From: a virus
IMG/VR virus record: IMGVR_UViG_3300043464_001630
Coordinates: 172,392-236,391 of that record
Length of the DNA stretch: 64,000 nt
Reading direction: 5' to 3' (one strand)
The notes beneath the pieces are model-generated. The model saw only the letters and a list, made by a program, of their open reading frames with translations, was not told the origin of the DNA and did not search any database. Each line of letters starts with the position of its first letter. The first letter of the stretch is position 1. This document shows positions 49,757-58,124 of this stretch, one piece after another. The translations under genes and the position numbers were made by a program.

Positions 49757-50892
49757 TTGTTGAAATTAAAAAAAAACTGTTAAGCTATACAGAACATATG
49801 AAACACAAAAAAGCAAATATCTTAGTTAATAATAAAGCAGAGTTTAAACATGCTCTTGCTGATTATTTTAGATTCGAAAAAGAACCCAAAAACGAAACTC
49901 ATATAGGGTTAAAAATTCTATTTACAATCGAGCCTTCAGAATATGATGCAAATAGTAATTTTGATAAAATTTGCAAAACAAAATTTGTAGCTAAAGTTGT
50001 AAATGATCAGCTTTTTGAGAAATACTGTAAAGACGCACCTCGTTGGAGAGAAACATTCACTTTCAAGTACATCGATTGCGAAACTCTGGAACAATTTAAT
50101 GAGCATTTAAGGATTGAGGCAAAGCTTAATGATGTTTTGGATAAAGCATATAAGATTGAAAAGTCAATCCAAGAGCTAATTCGTTCTATGGATGACGAGG
50201 TACTCAAGTTTGCTGTAAGCGATCCTAATTATTGGATGGGTGCTATAGGTCATATCAAGCGCAAGATCTCTTTGTACTCTAGTACGATTCCGACATTCCA
50301 AGTTCTAGAACCACAAAAAATTGATGGTAGGACTGATGAAGAAATTGTTGCTCAGTTCCAAGAAATGCTTAAAAAGGCTTTAGAAGATAATCTCCATCCG
50401 GAATATGAAAAGATCTTAAAGATGAATAAGGATGGAACAATCACCACAACATTTGAGAAGATAGTAGATAGGTATACACCATTAACTGATCCCGAATTTG
50501 AGATTCCCTCTGAAACGTATTCTAGAGAAGAATGGCAAGAGCGTATGACTGATATTTTTTCTCAAGAGTTTCAAGCAAAATTTGGTAGCAGCGAAATAAT
50601 CTTTGATGATGAAATTATTGCCCTTGCAAAAGGATTCATGCACGGCCCATTGGGAGCACAACGGGGCAAAGCCATCATGGCTGAGACTAAGACTTTTTCT
50701 TCTTTTGAAGAACTGAAAGAAACGATCATAAAGTTAGCACAAGAGAAAGACATGATTCTGTATATGACATTTAAACAAGAAACTGTTAATGTGACTGGTT
50801 TGGCTGCGTTTGCACCTTCTGACGAAGAGAGAGAAAAGCTACCTAAAAAGATTAGTTATATCTGGAGAGGTTATTTCTTTGACAAGGAATAG
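49741..50892 (+). CDS. Unknown 383-aa protein
   Basis: The largest unknown in the small-gene block. The frame starts at TTG 49741; the first ATG is 49798 (364 aa). N-terminal ILVNNKAEFKHALADYFRFE, then a helical middle. A C-terminal part has FMHGPLGAQRGKAIMAETKT and a final ISYIWRGYFFDKE. No catalytic motif is evident. Confidence 0.55.
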   Translation: MEQTLIVEIKKKLLSYTEHMKHKKANILVNNKAEFKHALADYFRFEKEPKNETHIGLKILFTIEPSEYDANSNFDKICKTKFVAKVVNDQLFEKYCKDAPRWRETFTFKYIDCETLEQFNEHLRIEAKLNDVLDKAYKIEKSIQELIRSMDDEVLKFAVSDPNYWMGAIGHIKRKISLYSSTIPTFQVLEPQKIDGRTDEEIVAQFQEMLKKALEDNLHPEYEKILKMNKDGTITTTFEKIVDRYTPLTDPEFEIPSETYSREEWQERMTDIFSQEFQAKFGSSEIIFDDEIIALAKGFMHGPLGAQRGKAIMAETKTFSSFEELKETIIKLAQEKDMILYMTFKQETVNVTGLAAFAPSDEEREKLPKKISYIWRGYFFDKE

Positions 50893-50911
50893 ATTTAAAA
50901 TAGAAAATATT

Positions 50912-51124
50912 ATGAAAGTACACTTAATTTATAAACACGGTATTGGTCAAAATTTTCCTGCTGTTATGGCATGTGCTACAAAGGAAGCGGCAGACAGAGA
51001 ATTAGCCCGACTAGAAGAACAAGAAAAGAATAATTTTCTTTCATCTGCTCTGCTGTCCACTTTTCTAAAAAGTGAAAAGAAAGATAAATGGTATTACTCT
51101 GTAGAAATGGATGTGGTGGAATAA
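50912..51124 (+). CDS. Unknown 70-aa protein
   Basis: ATG 50912 lies after the previous stop. Short beta strand then helix (CATKEAADRELARLEEQEKN). Not recognised. Confidence 0.5.
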   Translation: MKVHLIYKHGIGQNFPAVMACATKEAADRELARLEEQEKNNFLSSALLSTFLKSEKKDKWYYSVEMDVVE

Positions 51125-51125
51125 T

Positions 51126-51608
51126 ATGAAAGATTGGCCCAAGGCAGGCAGTAAAGCCACATTCAGAGGAACTACAGAATGGTTTTTCTTTCAAAATATA
51201 TTAAAAGATGCCAATGATCTTTTAGAGATTGGCAAAGAGTACACTATCACGAAGATTGAGCTTGCATCTTCTTGGTGTGGTGTTATTCTAGATGAATTCC
51301 CAGATAAGAAATTTTCTTTGGCTTGGTTCACTTATAATAAAGAACTAACAACCGAAGAAGTAATCAAGCTTGAAAAGGATGAATGGGAAACCGTGAAGTA
51401 TGAATTTACTTCTTTAGAAGATCTTATAGATAGAGCATGTAAACACGCAGATGAAGTAATGGATGTTTGTACGAAACATTCAGAAGTATTAAAAAATTGT
51501 AAATCACCAAAAGAAATGATTGAACATTCTGATAATTTTCAGAATTTGATGAAAGAGTATGAAGCAGATTCTGAAAAAATTATACAAAACTTAAAAAATC
51601 TAAAGTAA
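51126..51608 (+). CDS. Unknown 160-aa protein
   Basis: ATG 51126 follows the previous stop by 1 nt. N-terminal half is a compact beta domain (AGSKATFRGTTEWFFFQNIL, YTITKIELASSWCGVIL), C-terminal half an acidic helix. Not recognised. Confidence 0.5.
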   Translation: MKDWPKAGSKATFRGTTEWFFFQNILKDANDLLEIGKEYTITKIELASSWCGVILDEFPDKKFSLAWFTYNKELTTEEVIKLEKDEWETVKYEFTSLEDLIDRACKHADEVMDVCTKHSEVLKNCKSPKEMIEHSDNFQNLMKEYEADSEKIIQNLKNLK

Positions 51609-51636
51609 CTTAGCGATAGAACAAAAAAATAAACAT

Positions 51637-51864
51637 ATGAAACCAACAGCAGGAAAATATTACACAATTAATTATTCAAATCCAGAAGAACCTATGCAAT
51701 CTTATATTGGCGCTGGAGAATGTCTTCAGGATATGGGTGATGGGCGATATAAGTTTATTCTCCCTCATACTAATTTACTAGGATTCTTCTCAGAAGAAGA
51801 TGTGGTAGCAGAAAGCGAACCACATAAGCGAATTCTAGGAGATCGAGCAATAGGAAGAGATTAA
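51637..51864 (+). CDS. Unknown 75-aa protein
   Basis: Beta-rich (GKYYTINYSNPEEPMQSYIG), ending in a charged tail. Not recognised. Confidence 0.48.
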   Translation: MKPTAGKYYTINYSNPEEPMQSYIGAGECLQDMGDGRYKFILPHTNLLGFFSEEDVVAESEPHKRILGDRAIGRD

Positions 51865-51874
51865 AAAGTAAAAA

Positions 51875-52333
51875 ATGAATCAAAACGAAGAAATTGAATT
51901 TTTGAAGGAATGTCTTGATCATTTGCATCATCGAGTTGTTGCTTTTGAGCAAAAAGAAAGGGGTAATAGCTATTTCGATGTAGAATATAATAACACTACC
52001 GATCCTGACCACTGGACATTGTGGGGTATTTCATCTATTTATTTAGAAGATCTAAAAAGAATCTTAGATTCTAAAAATAAGAGAATTAAAAATAACGACA
52101 ATATGTTTTTTAAAACAATTCGTACGTTTAGAATTGTTAAAAAACATAGAGGTGTTCACAAAGTAATCCAAACATTCGAGAACGATGCTTATGCGATTCA
52201 TTTCGAAGAATATCTTAAAACTACTCAACTGAATAAAACAGATGAGAACAGCCCGAGAAATGAACACGAACGAATCAATCCAAAACATGATCGACGACAT
52301 CAACAAGATTCTGCTATCTCGTATAGAAGATAA
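51875..52333 (+). CDS. Unknown 152-aa protein
   Basis: Coiled N-terminal helix (EEIEFLKECLDHLHHRVVAF), then a basic part (KNNDNMFFKTIRTFRIVKKH). Its last 74-92 bp overlap the next gene. Not recognised. Confidence 0.48.
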   Translation: MNQNEEIEFLKECLDHLHHRVVAFEQKERGNSYFDVEYNNTTDPDHWTLWGISSIYLEDLKRILDSKNKRIKNNDNMFFKTIRTFRIVKKHRGVHKVIQTFENDAYAIHFEEYLKTTQLNKTDENSPRNEHERINPKHDRRHQQDSAISYRR

Positions 52334-52742
52334 GTCTATTTTTTATGATTGTTTTAAGGATCATGTTTTTAACATCGAAGAAGAGAATTGCGAGCCTCCC
52401 TCGTATAGCTACTCCAAATTTGTTTTAACCGAAAAACTTTCTGATAAAAATTTTAACTATTTGAAAGAAGAAGTTAATCGTTTACTATTTATGGATGTTT
52501 TGTATTATACCACGAGATTATTGGATTCGTCTATGTTATTTAATGATTACAATGACCCTAATAATCTCTATAATAGATTATTTAATCATTATAAAAATAA
52601 AAATCCAGAAGAGTTTATGAAAGATGTAAATGAATGTAATATTGGAATTAAATTGTTCATTACTGATTTGGTGATTCGAAGCTCGAATAATAATGTTGGT
52701 GTAAATTTTATGATTAAATCAGGATGCGAAGTTGAATTATGA
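52260..52742 (+). CDS. Unknown 160-aa protein
   Basis: ATG 52260 chosen; ATG 52242 is possible. Helical, aromatic-rich (LLFMDVLYYTTRLLDSSMLF). The overlap with the previous gene is unusually long for this block. Not recognised. Confidence 0.48.
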   Translation: MNTNESIQNMIDDINKILLSRIEDKSIFYDCFKDHVFNIEEENCEPPSYSYSKFVLTEKLSDKNFNYLKEEVNRLLFMDVLYYTTRLLDSSMLFNDYNDPNNLYNRLFNHYKNKNPEEFMKDVNECNIGIKLFITDLVIRSSNNNVGVNFMIKSGCEVEL

Positions 52743-52978
52743 CAACTGAAGAAATTATTAAAGCCAATGCAATCTTAATTCTTGAACAGAAAAAAGAGAT
52801 TGACGAACTGAAAGCATTATTAGACAATATCGAAAGTGAGCTTCCAGAAGATTATACAGAAATTGAGCATCTACCAGACTTAGCAAGATATTGGGTTGAT
52901 AGAGCTAAAAAATTAGAAGAGAATTGGGAAAGATTTACTAGTGAGTTGAGAGAACTAACTTACAAATACAAAGTATAG
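52739..52978 (+). CDS. Unknown 79-aa coiled-coil protein
   Basis: Overlaps the previous stop (ATGA type). Long helix AILILEQKKEIDELKALLDN and second helix ARYWVDRAKKLEENWERF. Not recognised. Confidence 0.5.
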   Translation: MTTEEIIKANAILILEQKKEIDELKALLDNIESELPEDYTEIEHLPDLARYWVDRAKKLEENWERFTSELRELTYKYKV

Positions 52979-53002
52979 TTATTAAATTTTGTTAGTATAC
53001 AA

Positions 53003-53111
53003 CCAGAGAGAGTGGGCTAAAATACCCTAAAAATAATAGGAAAAGCAAGCGAGTCCTGCTTGGGGTACTGCTGTTGGGGCTCCTCACTACAGAGTGAACC
53101 ACTCTCTCTGG
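53003..53111. ncRNA. Structured RNA with 13-bp closing stem
   Basis: CCAGAGAGAGTGG (53003-53015) pairs perfectly with CCACTCTCTCTGG (53099-53111), enclosing further stems: TACCC (53023-53027) with GGGTA (53063-53067), CAAGC (53046-53050) with GCTTG (53058-53062), and TCACT (53084-53088) with AGTGA (53093-53097). This gives a branched fold of about 110 nt with no coding potential, between genes ending at 52978 and starting at 53138. The element is more GC-rich than its surroundings. I cannot assign it to a known RNA class, and the strand is inferred only from neighbours. Confidence 0.6.
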
Positions 53112-53137
53112 GAAGGTTTTAATTACGAAACACAAAA

Positions 53138-53350
53138 ATGAATAAAGAAGATGATCTACAGAATAGATTCAATATGCATTTGCGTAGAAATGTAATCTTT
53201 ACTTATCTAGGTGTTCGATATAATGCTGCTTTGAATTTAACTCTGCAACACCTTTCCTCACTAAAAGGAAATATAGATACCATTGATGACTCTAAATTTT
53301 TTGCAATTGAGAATTACTTAAAAAGCGAAGGATACTTTGATCATGAGTGA
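53138..53350 (+). CDS. Unknown 70-aa protein
   Basis: First gene after the structured RNA. Contains RNVIFTYLGVRYNAALNLTL and ends YFDHE. Not recognised. Confidence 0.5.
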   Translation: MNKEDDLQNRFNMHLRRNVIFTYLGVRYNAALNLTLQHLSSLKGNIDTIDDSKFFAIENYLKSEGYFDHE

Positions 53351-53492
53351 CAGGAAAAAGAGAATAAAGAAAAACAACAGAAATCTCTTGAAAGAAATGT
53401 CCGAAGCGGTTGTGAAGGTTGTTGCGGAAGTGGATGCTTTAGAACGCAAAGAACGAGCGGAAAAGATTTTAAAATTATATGAGACTAATTGA
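53343..53492 (+). CDS. Unknown 49-aa basic protein
   Basis: Overlaps the previous gene by 8 bp and the next by 14 bp. Lys/Arg-rich N-terminus (SDRKKRIKKNNRNLLKEM), then a helix. Nucleic-acid binding is plausible. Not recognised. Confidence 0.5.
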   Translation: MSDRKKRIKKNNRNLLKEMSEAVVKVVAEVDALERKERAEKILKLYETN

Positions 53493-53685
53493 AAAGATTG
53501 TTGATAAGTTCTTGAATGATGATGACTATGCAATAACATTTGCATTTGTATCTATCCCAGTATTTTGTATATGTGTTGTGTTTGGTATGACTATATACAA
53601 AAATAAACTTGATCATGAATTAAAACTAGCTATGATTGCTGCTGGGCAAGTTGTTGATTGTGGATCTAACTGTAAGTGTAAATGA
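53479..53685 (+). CDS. Small membrane protein with Cys-rich tail
   Basis: 68 aa. One membrane helix (ITFAFVSIPVFCICVVFGMT) and a C-terminal cluster CGSNCKCK. Not recognised. Confidence 0.52.
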   Translation: MRLIEKIVDKFLNDDDYAITFAFVSIPVFCICVVFGMTIYKNKLDHELKLAMIAAGQVVDCGSNCKCK

Positions 53686-53699
53686 ATTAGATATAAAAT

Positions 53700-53912
53700 A
53701 TGAAAGTACAATACACACTAAAATCAAAAACAAACAATATTAACTATATTGCTGATCTAGCTCTAATAAATTTGACTTCTGAACAATTAGAATTTATTAG
53801 AGTTCTTTTGCATGATGCTACAAAACATAATGCATTGTTTGATAAGGATGATCGAGATGAACTTTCTGGTCAAAAAGTGATTGATCAAATTGCAGTACAC
53901 TTAAAAAATTAA
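53700..53912 (+). CDS. Unknown 70-aa protein
   Basis: ADLALINLTSEQLEFIRVLL, then acidic. 1 bp before the next gene. Not recognised. Confidence 0.48.
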   Translation: MKVQYTLKSKTNNINYIADLALINLTSEQLEFIRVLLHDATKHNALFDKDDRDELSGQKVIDQIAVHLKN

Positions 53913-53913
53913 T

Positions 53914-54264
53914 ATGATCAACAATAACGATATACATAAGGAAAAGCGATATTACTCTATTCAGTTCTATGCTGGGTATGTAGATGAAAAGATGCATGAA
54001 CCAATTTATAAATATGAGGATTTGCATGATCCTTTTAATAAGCCATATTACTTCAAAGATGAACAAACAGCTATTCATAAAGCAATCGATATTTCCAAGG
54101 AAGGAAGATGGGGGTCTCCTATTAAACTGAGGGTAATTAAAAATATCATCAAACACGAAAAATGGCATATTAAGGATTTAGATCCAAAAGATTATTATCA
54201 AGATTATGAAGCGTTTGTTTCAGAACGCGAACAGCGCAAGAAAAATGAAACACAAAATCACTAA
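53914..54264 (+). CDS. Unknown 116-aa protein
   Basis: Start in the frequent TAATATG context. Aromatic beta start (KRYYSIQFYAGYVDEKMHEP), basic C-terminus. Not recognised. Confidence 0.5.
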   Translation: MINNNDIHKEKRYYSIQFYAGYVDEKMHEPIYKYEDLHDPFNKPYYFKDEQTAIHKAIDISKEGRWGSPIKLRVIKNIIKHEKWHIKDLDPKDYYQDYEAFVSEREQRKKNETQNH

Positions 54265-54490
54265 ACGAGAATATCATCATGAATGTGGTGATGGTTGTTG
54301 TGATGAGTGGGGAGCAACTTGGACTCTAGACGGAGAAGAAATCTACAATGGCCCTCAAGATGAAGAGGCATGGCTCGTTATCTTATCAAAGCTAGGAATC
54401 CAAGCAGAGGTTGTCGATCTAGCTCATGACACTGGAGAAGAGCTTTGTTCGCTGGATAATTTCCTTGACAGTCCAAAGGAAACAGAATAA
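54245..54490 (+). CDS. Unknown 81-aa Cys-rich protein
   Basis: ATG 54245, overlapping the previous gene by 20 bp. HHECGDGCCDEWGATW suggests a small metal site. Strongly acidic C-terminus. Not recognised. Confidence 0.5.
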   Translation: MKHKITKREYHHECGDGCCDEWGATWTLDGEEIYNGPQDEEAWLVILSKLGIQAEVVDLAHDTGEELCSLDNFLDSPKETE

Positions 54491-54499
54491 TATCATATT

Positions 54500-54727
54500 A
54501 TGAATACCAAGTATTACACAATCGAATTTAAAGGAAATTGGGATATCAATACTGATTGGCAAGGAAGTATTGATGTGCCTGAAAACAGATACCAATCATA
54601 CGTTGAAGCTTTGCATCGTGTCTATGTATTACAATCTCAATTCGGTCTAGAATATCGAATAATTGAAAATGTTATGATTTCAACAGAAGTAAAACATTTT
54701 CCTAAAATTCTTCAAAAAACAGACTAA
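54500..54727 (+). CDS. Unknown 75-aa protein
   Basis: KYYTIEFKGNWDINTDWQGS start, beta-rich. Resembles the neighbours at 53914 and 54737 in opening with a YxIxF-type strand, so these may be related small domains. Not recognised. Confidence 0.48.
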   Translation: MNTKYYTIEFKGNWDINTDWQGSIDVPENRYQSYVEALHRVYVLQSQFGLEYRIIENVMISTEVKHFPKILQKTD

Positions 54728-54736
54728 TATCATTAT

Positions 54737-54943
54737 ATGCAAAAAGAATACATCATTCGCCGTCTGACAGAAAAAGGAAAGCTAAAAACTCCTTCATACC
54801 AAAATGGAGAACCAATAGCCAGTTGGAGATCATTTACATCAGAGTCGGAAGCTATAGACTTTATAAAAGAATATGAATTAGATAATGTAATCATCTTAAC
54901 AAAGATCAGACAAATTAAAGAAATAATGAATAGGATTGATTAA
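54737..54943 (+). CDS. Unknown 68-aa protein
   Basis: QKEYIIRRLTEKGKLKTPSY start, then helical. Same upstream string ATATCATTATATG as the previous gene. Not recognised. Confidence 0.48.
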   Translation: MQKEYIIRRLTEKGKLKTPSYQNGEPIASWRSFTSESEAIDFIKEYELDNVIILTKIRQIKEIMNRID

Positions 54944-54944
54944 T

Positions 54945-55145
54945 ATGGGACATTCAAATTATCAGTTATCCGAAGAACAGAAAAAACAACTGAATATGAT
55001 TGCTGAAGAAATGATTCATGTAATTGAATCTAAACTGAGTGATGATATCGGTGGTGTTCTAGATCCATACGATGGACGTAAAATGGATAATAATAAACTC
55101 ACTGCCATGATATGGTACATTGGTGATCATATAGCAACTTATTGA
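54945..55145 (+). CDS. Unknown 66-aa protein
   Basis: ATG 54945, 1 nt after the previous stop. Helix YQLSEEQKKQLNMIAEEMIH, end IWYIGDHIATY. Not recognised. Confidence 0.48.
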   Translation: MGHSNYQLSEEQKKQLNMIAEEMIHVIESKLSDDIGGVLDPYDGRKMDNNKLTAMIWYIGDHIATY

Positions 55146-55148
55146 TAT

Positions 55149-55156
55149 AATAAATA
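55149..55156 (+). promoter_or_regulatory. Late-promoter motif AATAAATA
   Basis: Exactly 5 nt before ATG 55162. It singles this gene out from the surrounding block, whose genes lack the motif. Confidence 0.65.
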
Positions 55157-55161
55157 GATAT

Positions 55162-55563
55162 ATGAAATTTAAAGATTTGGTAAATCACATCTTGAAAGAA
55201 AATATACACGGTGACAACTGGGCATCTACTAGTTGGACACATGTTGTTGACGGGAGAGAAGTTACAGTCAGTATCAATGACATGTTAAATCTCATAAAAG
55301 ATAAACCTGTGCAAGAAATCAAAACAAAGATTTTAGAACCTTACGCTCTACATAAAACAAAAACAGACGAGCAAACATTAGCAAATATTCAAAAATCTAA
55401 TTTAGATTATCCAATTATTGTTTTACACCATCCAAATAAATATCAAATTTTAGATGGTCATCATAGATTACAAAAAGCAATTAATAATAAATTACCTACT
55501 ATTAAAGCAAGAGTAATTGAATTGTCCGATATGCCCGAAGAATGGCAAAGGGTTTTCGCTTAA
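55162..55563 (+). CDS. ParB-like domain protein with capsid-targeting-like N-terminus
   Basis: This 133-aa protein starts MKFKDLVNHILKENIHGDNW, fitting a T4-like packaging peptide ending LKE. Residues about 80-125 form a ParB N-terminal-like core: YPIIVLHHPNKYQILDGHHR (DGHHR at 98-102). ParB-like folds bind or cut nucleotides or DNA. With a late promoter and this N-terminus it may be packaged and delivered to the cell. No HTH is present, so partitioning is unlikely. Confidence 0.65.
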   Translation: MKFKDLVNHILKENIHGDNWASTSWTHVVDGREVTVSINDMLNLIKDKPVQEIKTKILEPYALHKTKTDEQTLANIQKSNLDYPIIVLHHPNKYQILDGHHRLQKAINNKLPTIKARVIELSDMPEEWQRVFA

Positions 55564-55565
55564 TT

Positions 55566-55835
55566 ATGGAAATTGAAATCGTTAAACCAACACCAGAAGC
55601 AGCAGAGCTTCAAGCTTTGTTCGATCAAACAGATAAAGAAACTATTAGCTTACTTATGGAAGAAGTAGAAGAACTTTATTCTAAACTAGAAGCATGGGAA
55701 AAGTGTGCTGATCGTTTGTTTGTATATGCGATGGAGACACTATCTACTGCAACTAATATGGCTTTGTACGAAGCAGCTAAAGAAGATATTTTAGTTTATA
55801 ATATATTAAAAAATGAAGCAAAATCTAATGAATAA
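55566..55835 (+). CDS. Unknown 89-aa helical protein
   Basis: ATG 55566, 2 nt after the previous stop. Acidic helices (EEVEELYSKLEAWEKCADRL). Not recognised. Confidence 0.5.
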   Translation: MEIEIVKPTPEAAELQALFDQTDKETISLLMEEVEELYSKLEAWEKCADRLFVYAMETLSTATNMALYEAAKEDILVYNILKNEAKSNE

Positions 55836-56016
55836 TATTCCACAAGGAGCATACGTTCTGCCAGATGAAAAGACCGCATACATTGCAGTATGGCAGGATG
55901 ATACAAGTTTGTATATTAAGCTTTTGAAAGCTGGTGTAGAGGGAGTTTGGCTAAAATTAGATAAACAGATTCTGCCACATCTAGTAGATGCTCTAATTGA
56001 TTTACAGAATTCTTGA
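55828..56016 (+). CDS. Unknown 62-aa protein
   Basis: ATG 55828 overlaps the previous end by 8 bp; ATG 55813 is possible. Beta-rich (GAYVLPDEKTAYIAVWQDDT). Not recognised. Confidence 0.48.
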   Translation: MNNIPQGAYVLPDEKTAYIAVWQDDTSLYIKLLKAGVEGVWLKLDKQILPHLVDALIDLQNS

Positions 56017-56017
56017 T

Positions 56018-56254
56018 ATGTACGTCTATGCAATTCATAGTGAAGAAGTTTGGACAACAAACTATAATGTAGCAATCTGCTCATCAAAGAAATTAGCAGA
56101 AAATTGCATTAAAGAGATGAATGCAGAATATAGTAAATGGTGTGAGGAGAGAAACAAAACTCCACACAATAGTACAGAATATCTCGACTTCTCATATCAT
56201 AACCCACAACCACGCAAATACAGAATCGAGAAAATAAAAGTTTTCAAAAAATGA
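56018..56254 (+). CDS. Unknown 78-aa protein
   Basis: ATG 56018, 1 nt after the previous stop. YVYAIHSEEVWTTNYNVAIC, then helix and basic tail. Not recognised. Confidence 0.48.
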   Translation: MYVYAIHSEEVWTTNYNVAICSSKKLAENCIKEMNAEYSKWCEERNKTPHNSTEYLDFSYHNPQPRKYRIEKIKVFKK

Positions 56255-56526
56255 AAGAAGAATATCCAAAAGACTACAAAGGACCAAAATCTGGCGAATC
56301 TACCCACGAGGAGTATCTACAAGTCAGAGATTATGATGCTTACAAATACGTAAGAGATGGCATTTGGAGTTATGCAGATTTCGACAATTATCTCTACTCT
56401 ATGTGCGAAGAGCACTACAAAAAAGGTGAAAAACGAGCACTCGAAGCTTTAAAAGAATTTCAAAAAAGGTATAATATTAAAGCTGAAGTTAAGTCTTGGT
56501 TTGATAAAAATCAAATAGATGGATAA
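56251..56526 (+). CDS. Unknown 91-aa protein
   Basis: Overlaps the previous stop (ATGA). Tyr-rich (HEEYLQVRDYDAYKYVRDGI). Overlaps the TOPRIM gene by 8 bp. Not recognised. Confidence 0.48.
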   Translation: MKEEYPKDYKGPKSGESTHEEYLQVRDYDAYKYVRDGIWSYADFDNYLYSMCEEHYKKGEKRALEALKEFQKRYNIKAEVKSWFDKNQIDG

Positions 56527-57082
56527 TGTTGTTAATGTAAATAACAAATACGAATTAAAGCAACATCTTAAAGATAGGCATATGGACATTGATCTTCATA
56601 AGCCTATTATTTCTGATCATATTGCAACCTTTTTATTGTATAATCTATCAGGCCAAATAGTAGGATATCAGAGATACAATCCTGCTTTTCCTTCTGCATA
56701 TCCGGGTGATGGAAAACAATCTAATTTAAGAGACAGAAGATACTATAATTATGTAAGTTCTGATAAAATTGGATTATTTGGATTAGAATCATTCCATCAA
56801 AATGTACCTTGTGTTTTTGTTGTTGAAGGAGTATTTGATGCTTGTAGGTTGACAAGCCGTGGTGTATGTGCTATTGCTATGCTTACAAACACGCCATCTT
56901 CTTCTATGAAGAATTTTTTGATTTGTTTGAGTAAGCCGTTAATTACTATCTGTGACAATGATCCTTCAGGAAAGAAGTTAAAATCAGTAGGACATTATCA
57001 CGAAATAGTTAGATACGGAAAAGATCTGGGAGATTGTTCAGAGGAATTTGTTGATTACATTTTAAAGAAATATGGAAGCTAA
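56519..57082 (+). CDS. TOPRIM-domain protein (primase-like fragment)
   Basis: This 187-aa protein has a TOPRIM fold: PCVFVVEGVFDACRL (Glu103 and Asp107) and LITICDNDPSGKKL (Asp146-x-Asp148). The first 85 residues resemble the pre-TOPRIM part of small DnaG-like phage proteins (GQIVGYQRYNPAFP, then IGLFGLES). No zinc finger or helicase domain, so it is a stand-alone TOPRIM protein, perhaps a nuclease or primase accessory. Confidence 0.75.
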   Translation: MDNVVNVNNKYELKQHLKDRHMDIDLHKPIISDHIATFLLYNLSGQIVGYQRYNPAFPSAYPGDGKQSNLRDRRYYNYVSSDKIGLFGLESFHQNVPCVFVVEGVFDACRLTSRGVCAIAMLTNTPSSSMKNFLICLSKPLITICDNDPSGKKLKSVGHYHEIVRYGKDLGDCSEEFVDYILKKYGS

Positions 57083-57485
57083 ATTAACAGCTATTATCAC
57101 ATTCCCAACAGACGTTGATACAGATCCAGAGTATATTAAGCTTTGGAAATATTTCGGTAGCGTAGAGCATATTGAGCAAGCATTCCAAATCGAATTTTCT
57201 TGCGGTGACGGAAAGTTCATGAGCAATATGTACAAATGGACAGAAAACGAAGAAGCATTGATCTGTCAAGTAACCGACGAAGAATTGGAGAAATATGATG
57301 GAAATGTTTGTTTAAAAACGCCTCCAAAAATTCGAGCAACAAACAAACTTTTTAGGGTTGACAAGTCCTACAAATTTGTGGTAAAGTGCTCTGATAAAAA
57401 TGAGGAAGAGACGTTCTACTTGAACAGTAAAATGATATCGAAAAGGCATTATAGCAATCCTTGGAGTTTTTATAAAAACACTTAA
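57072..57485 (+). CDS. Unknown 137-aa protein
   Basis: Overlaps the TOPRIM gene by 11 bp. N-terminal beta strand EAKLTAIITFPTDVDTDPEY, then mixed. Not recognised. Confidence 0.48.
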   Translation: MEAKLTAIITFPTDVDTDPEYIKLWKYFGSVEHIEQAFQIEFSCGDGKFMSNMYKWTENEEALICQVTDEELEKYDGNVCLKTPPKIRATNKLFRVDKSYKFVVKCSDKNEEETFYLNSKMISKRHYSNPWSFYKNT

Positions 57486-57486
57486 T

Positions 57487-57585
57487 ATGAGCATTAAAGA
57501 TTGGATCGCTTTCTTTTTTGTTATTGCTTTATCTCCTCCAGTAGGAATACTTCTTTCGATAATAATTGCTAAACTACTTAGATAA
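57487..57585 (+). CDS. Tiny membrane protein, 32 aa
   Basis: ATG 57487, 1 nt after the previous stop. Almost entirely hydrophobic (WIAFFFVIALSPPVGILLSI). The tight spacing on both sides supports translation. Confidence 0.5.
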   Translation: MSIKDWIAFFFVIALSPPVGILLSIIIAKLLR

Positions 57586-57586
57586 T

Positions 57587-58123
57587 ATGAAAGATTTCTT
57601 TAGTCATCTTCAACATAATCATAAAAATGCCATAAAATCCATCAAAGACATGATTGATGTCGATGGCGAAGATAAGCAAAAGTATCCAGAGTATAAAGAG
57701 GCTGCGACTCTTTGTAATTTTATTTTTACTTATCCTCATAGATATTCATTAATTCATTTTGCTGAAAAATATGGAGCATTTTATGATTGTGCTCAGGATT
57801 TAGAGAAACTTTTTAATCTAATTTATCACGCGATTGTGGATGACGGCGACATTTCATTTGTTCAAGTTAATCGTCATTGTCCCGCGATTGTATTCGAGCA
57901 CAGGAGTGAACTCTCATTAGATAATCTTTTAAAAGACAGTGAAAAAGATACAATTAAAATATTGAACGAATTCAAGGCTATCAAAAATTTACCACCGACT
58001 GAACATAAACTTGATTTTTTCAAAAATGTGAGGGAATATATTGATGCCGTGAAGGCATATGACATTGAAGTTGAAGAAAATCACAAAAAGTGGCTGGAAA
58101 TTAAAAATAGAATTGTAAAATAA
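57587..58123 (+). CDS. Unknown 178-aa protein
   Basis: ATG 57587, in TAATATG context. Helical with His/Asp-rich start (FFSHLQHNHKNAIKSIKDMI). Not recognised. Confidence 0.5.
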   Translation: MKDFFSHLQHNHKNAIKSIKDMIDVDGEDKQKYPEYKEAATLCNFIFTYPHRYSLIHFAEKYGAFYDCAQDLEKLFNLIYHAIVDDGDISFVQVNRHCPAIVFEHRSELSLDNLLKDSEKDTIKILNEFKAIKNLPPTEHKLDFFKNVREYIDAVKAYDIEVEENHKKWLEIKNRIVK

Positions 58124-58124
58124 T

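Noticed and set aside
53003-53111. Known ribozyme or riboswitch (hammerhead, twister, pistol, preQ1) for the structured RNA
   Set aside because: Required conserved strings are absent; kept as unassigned structure.
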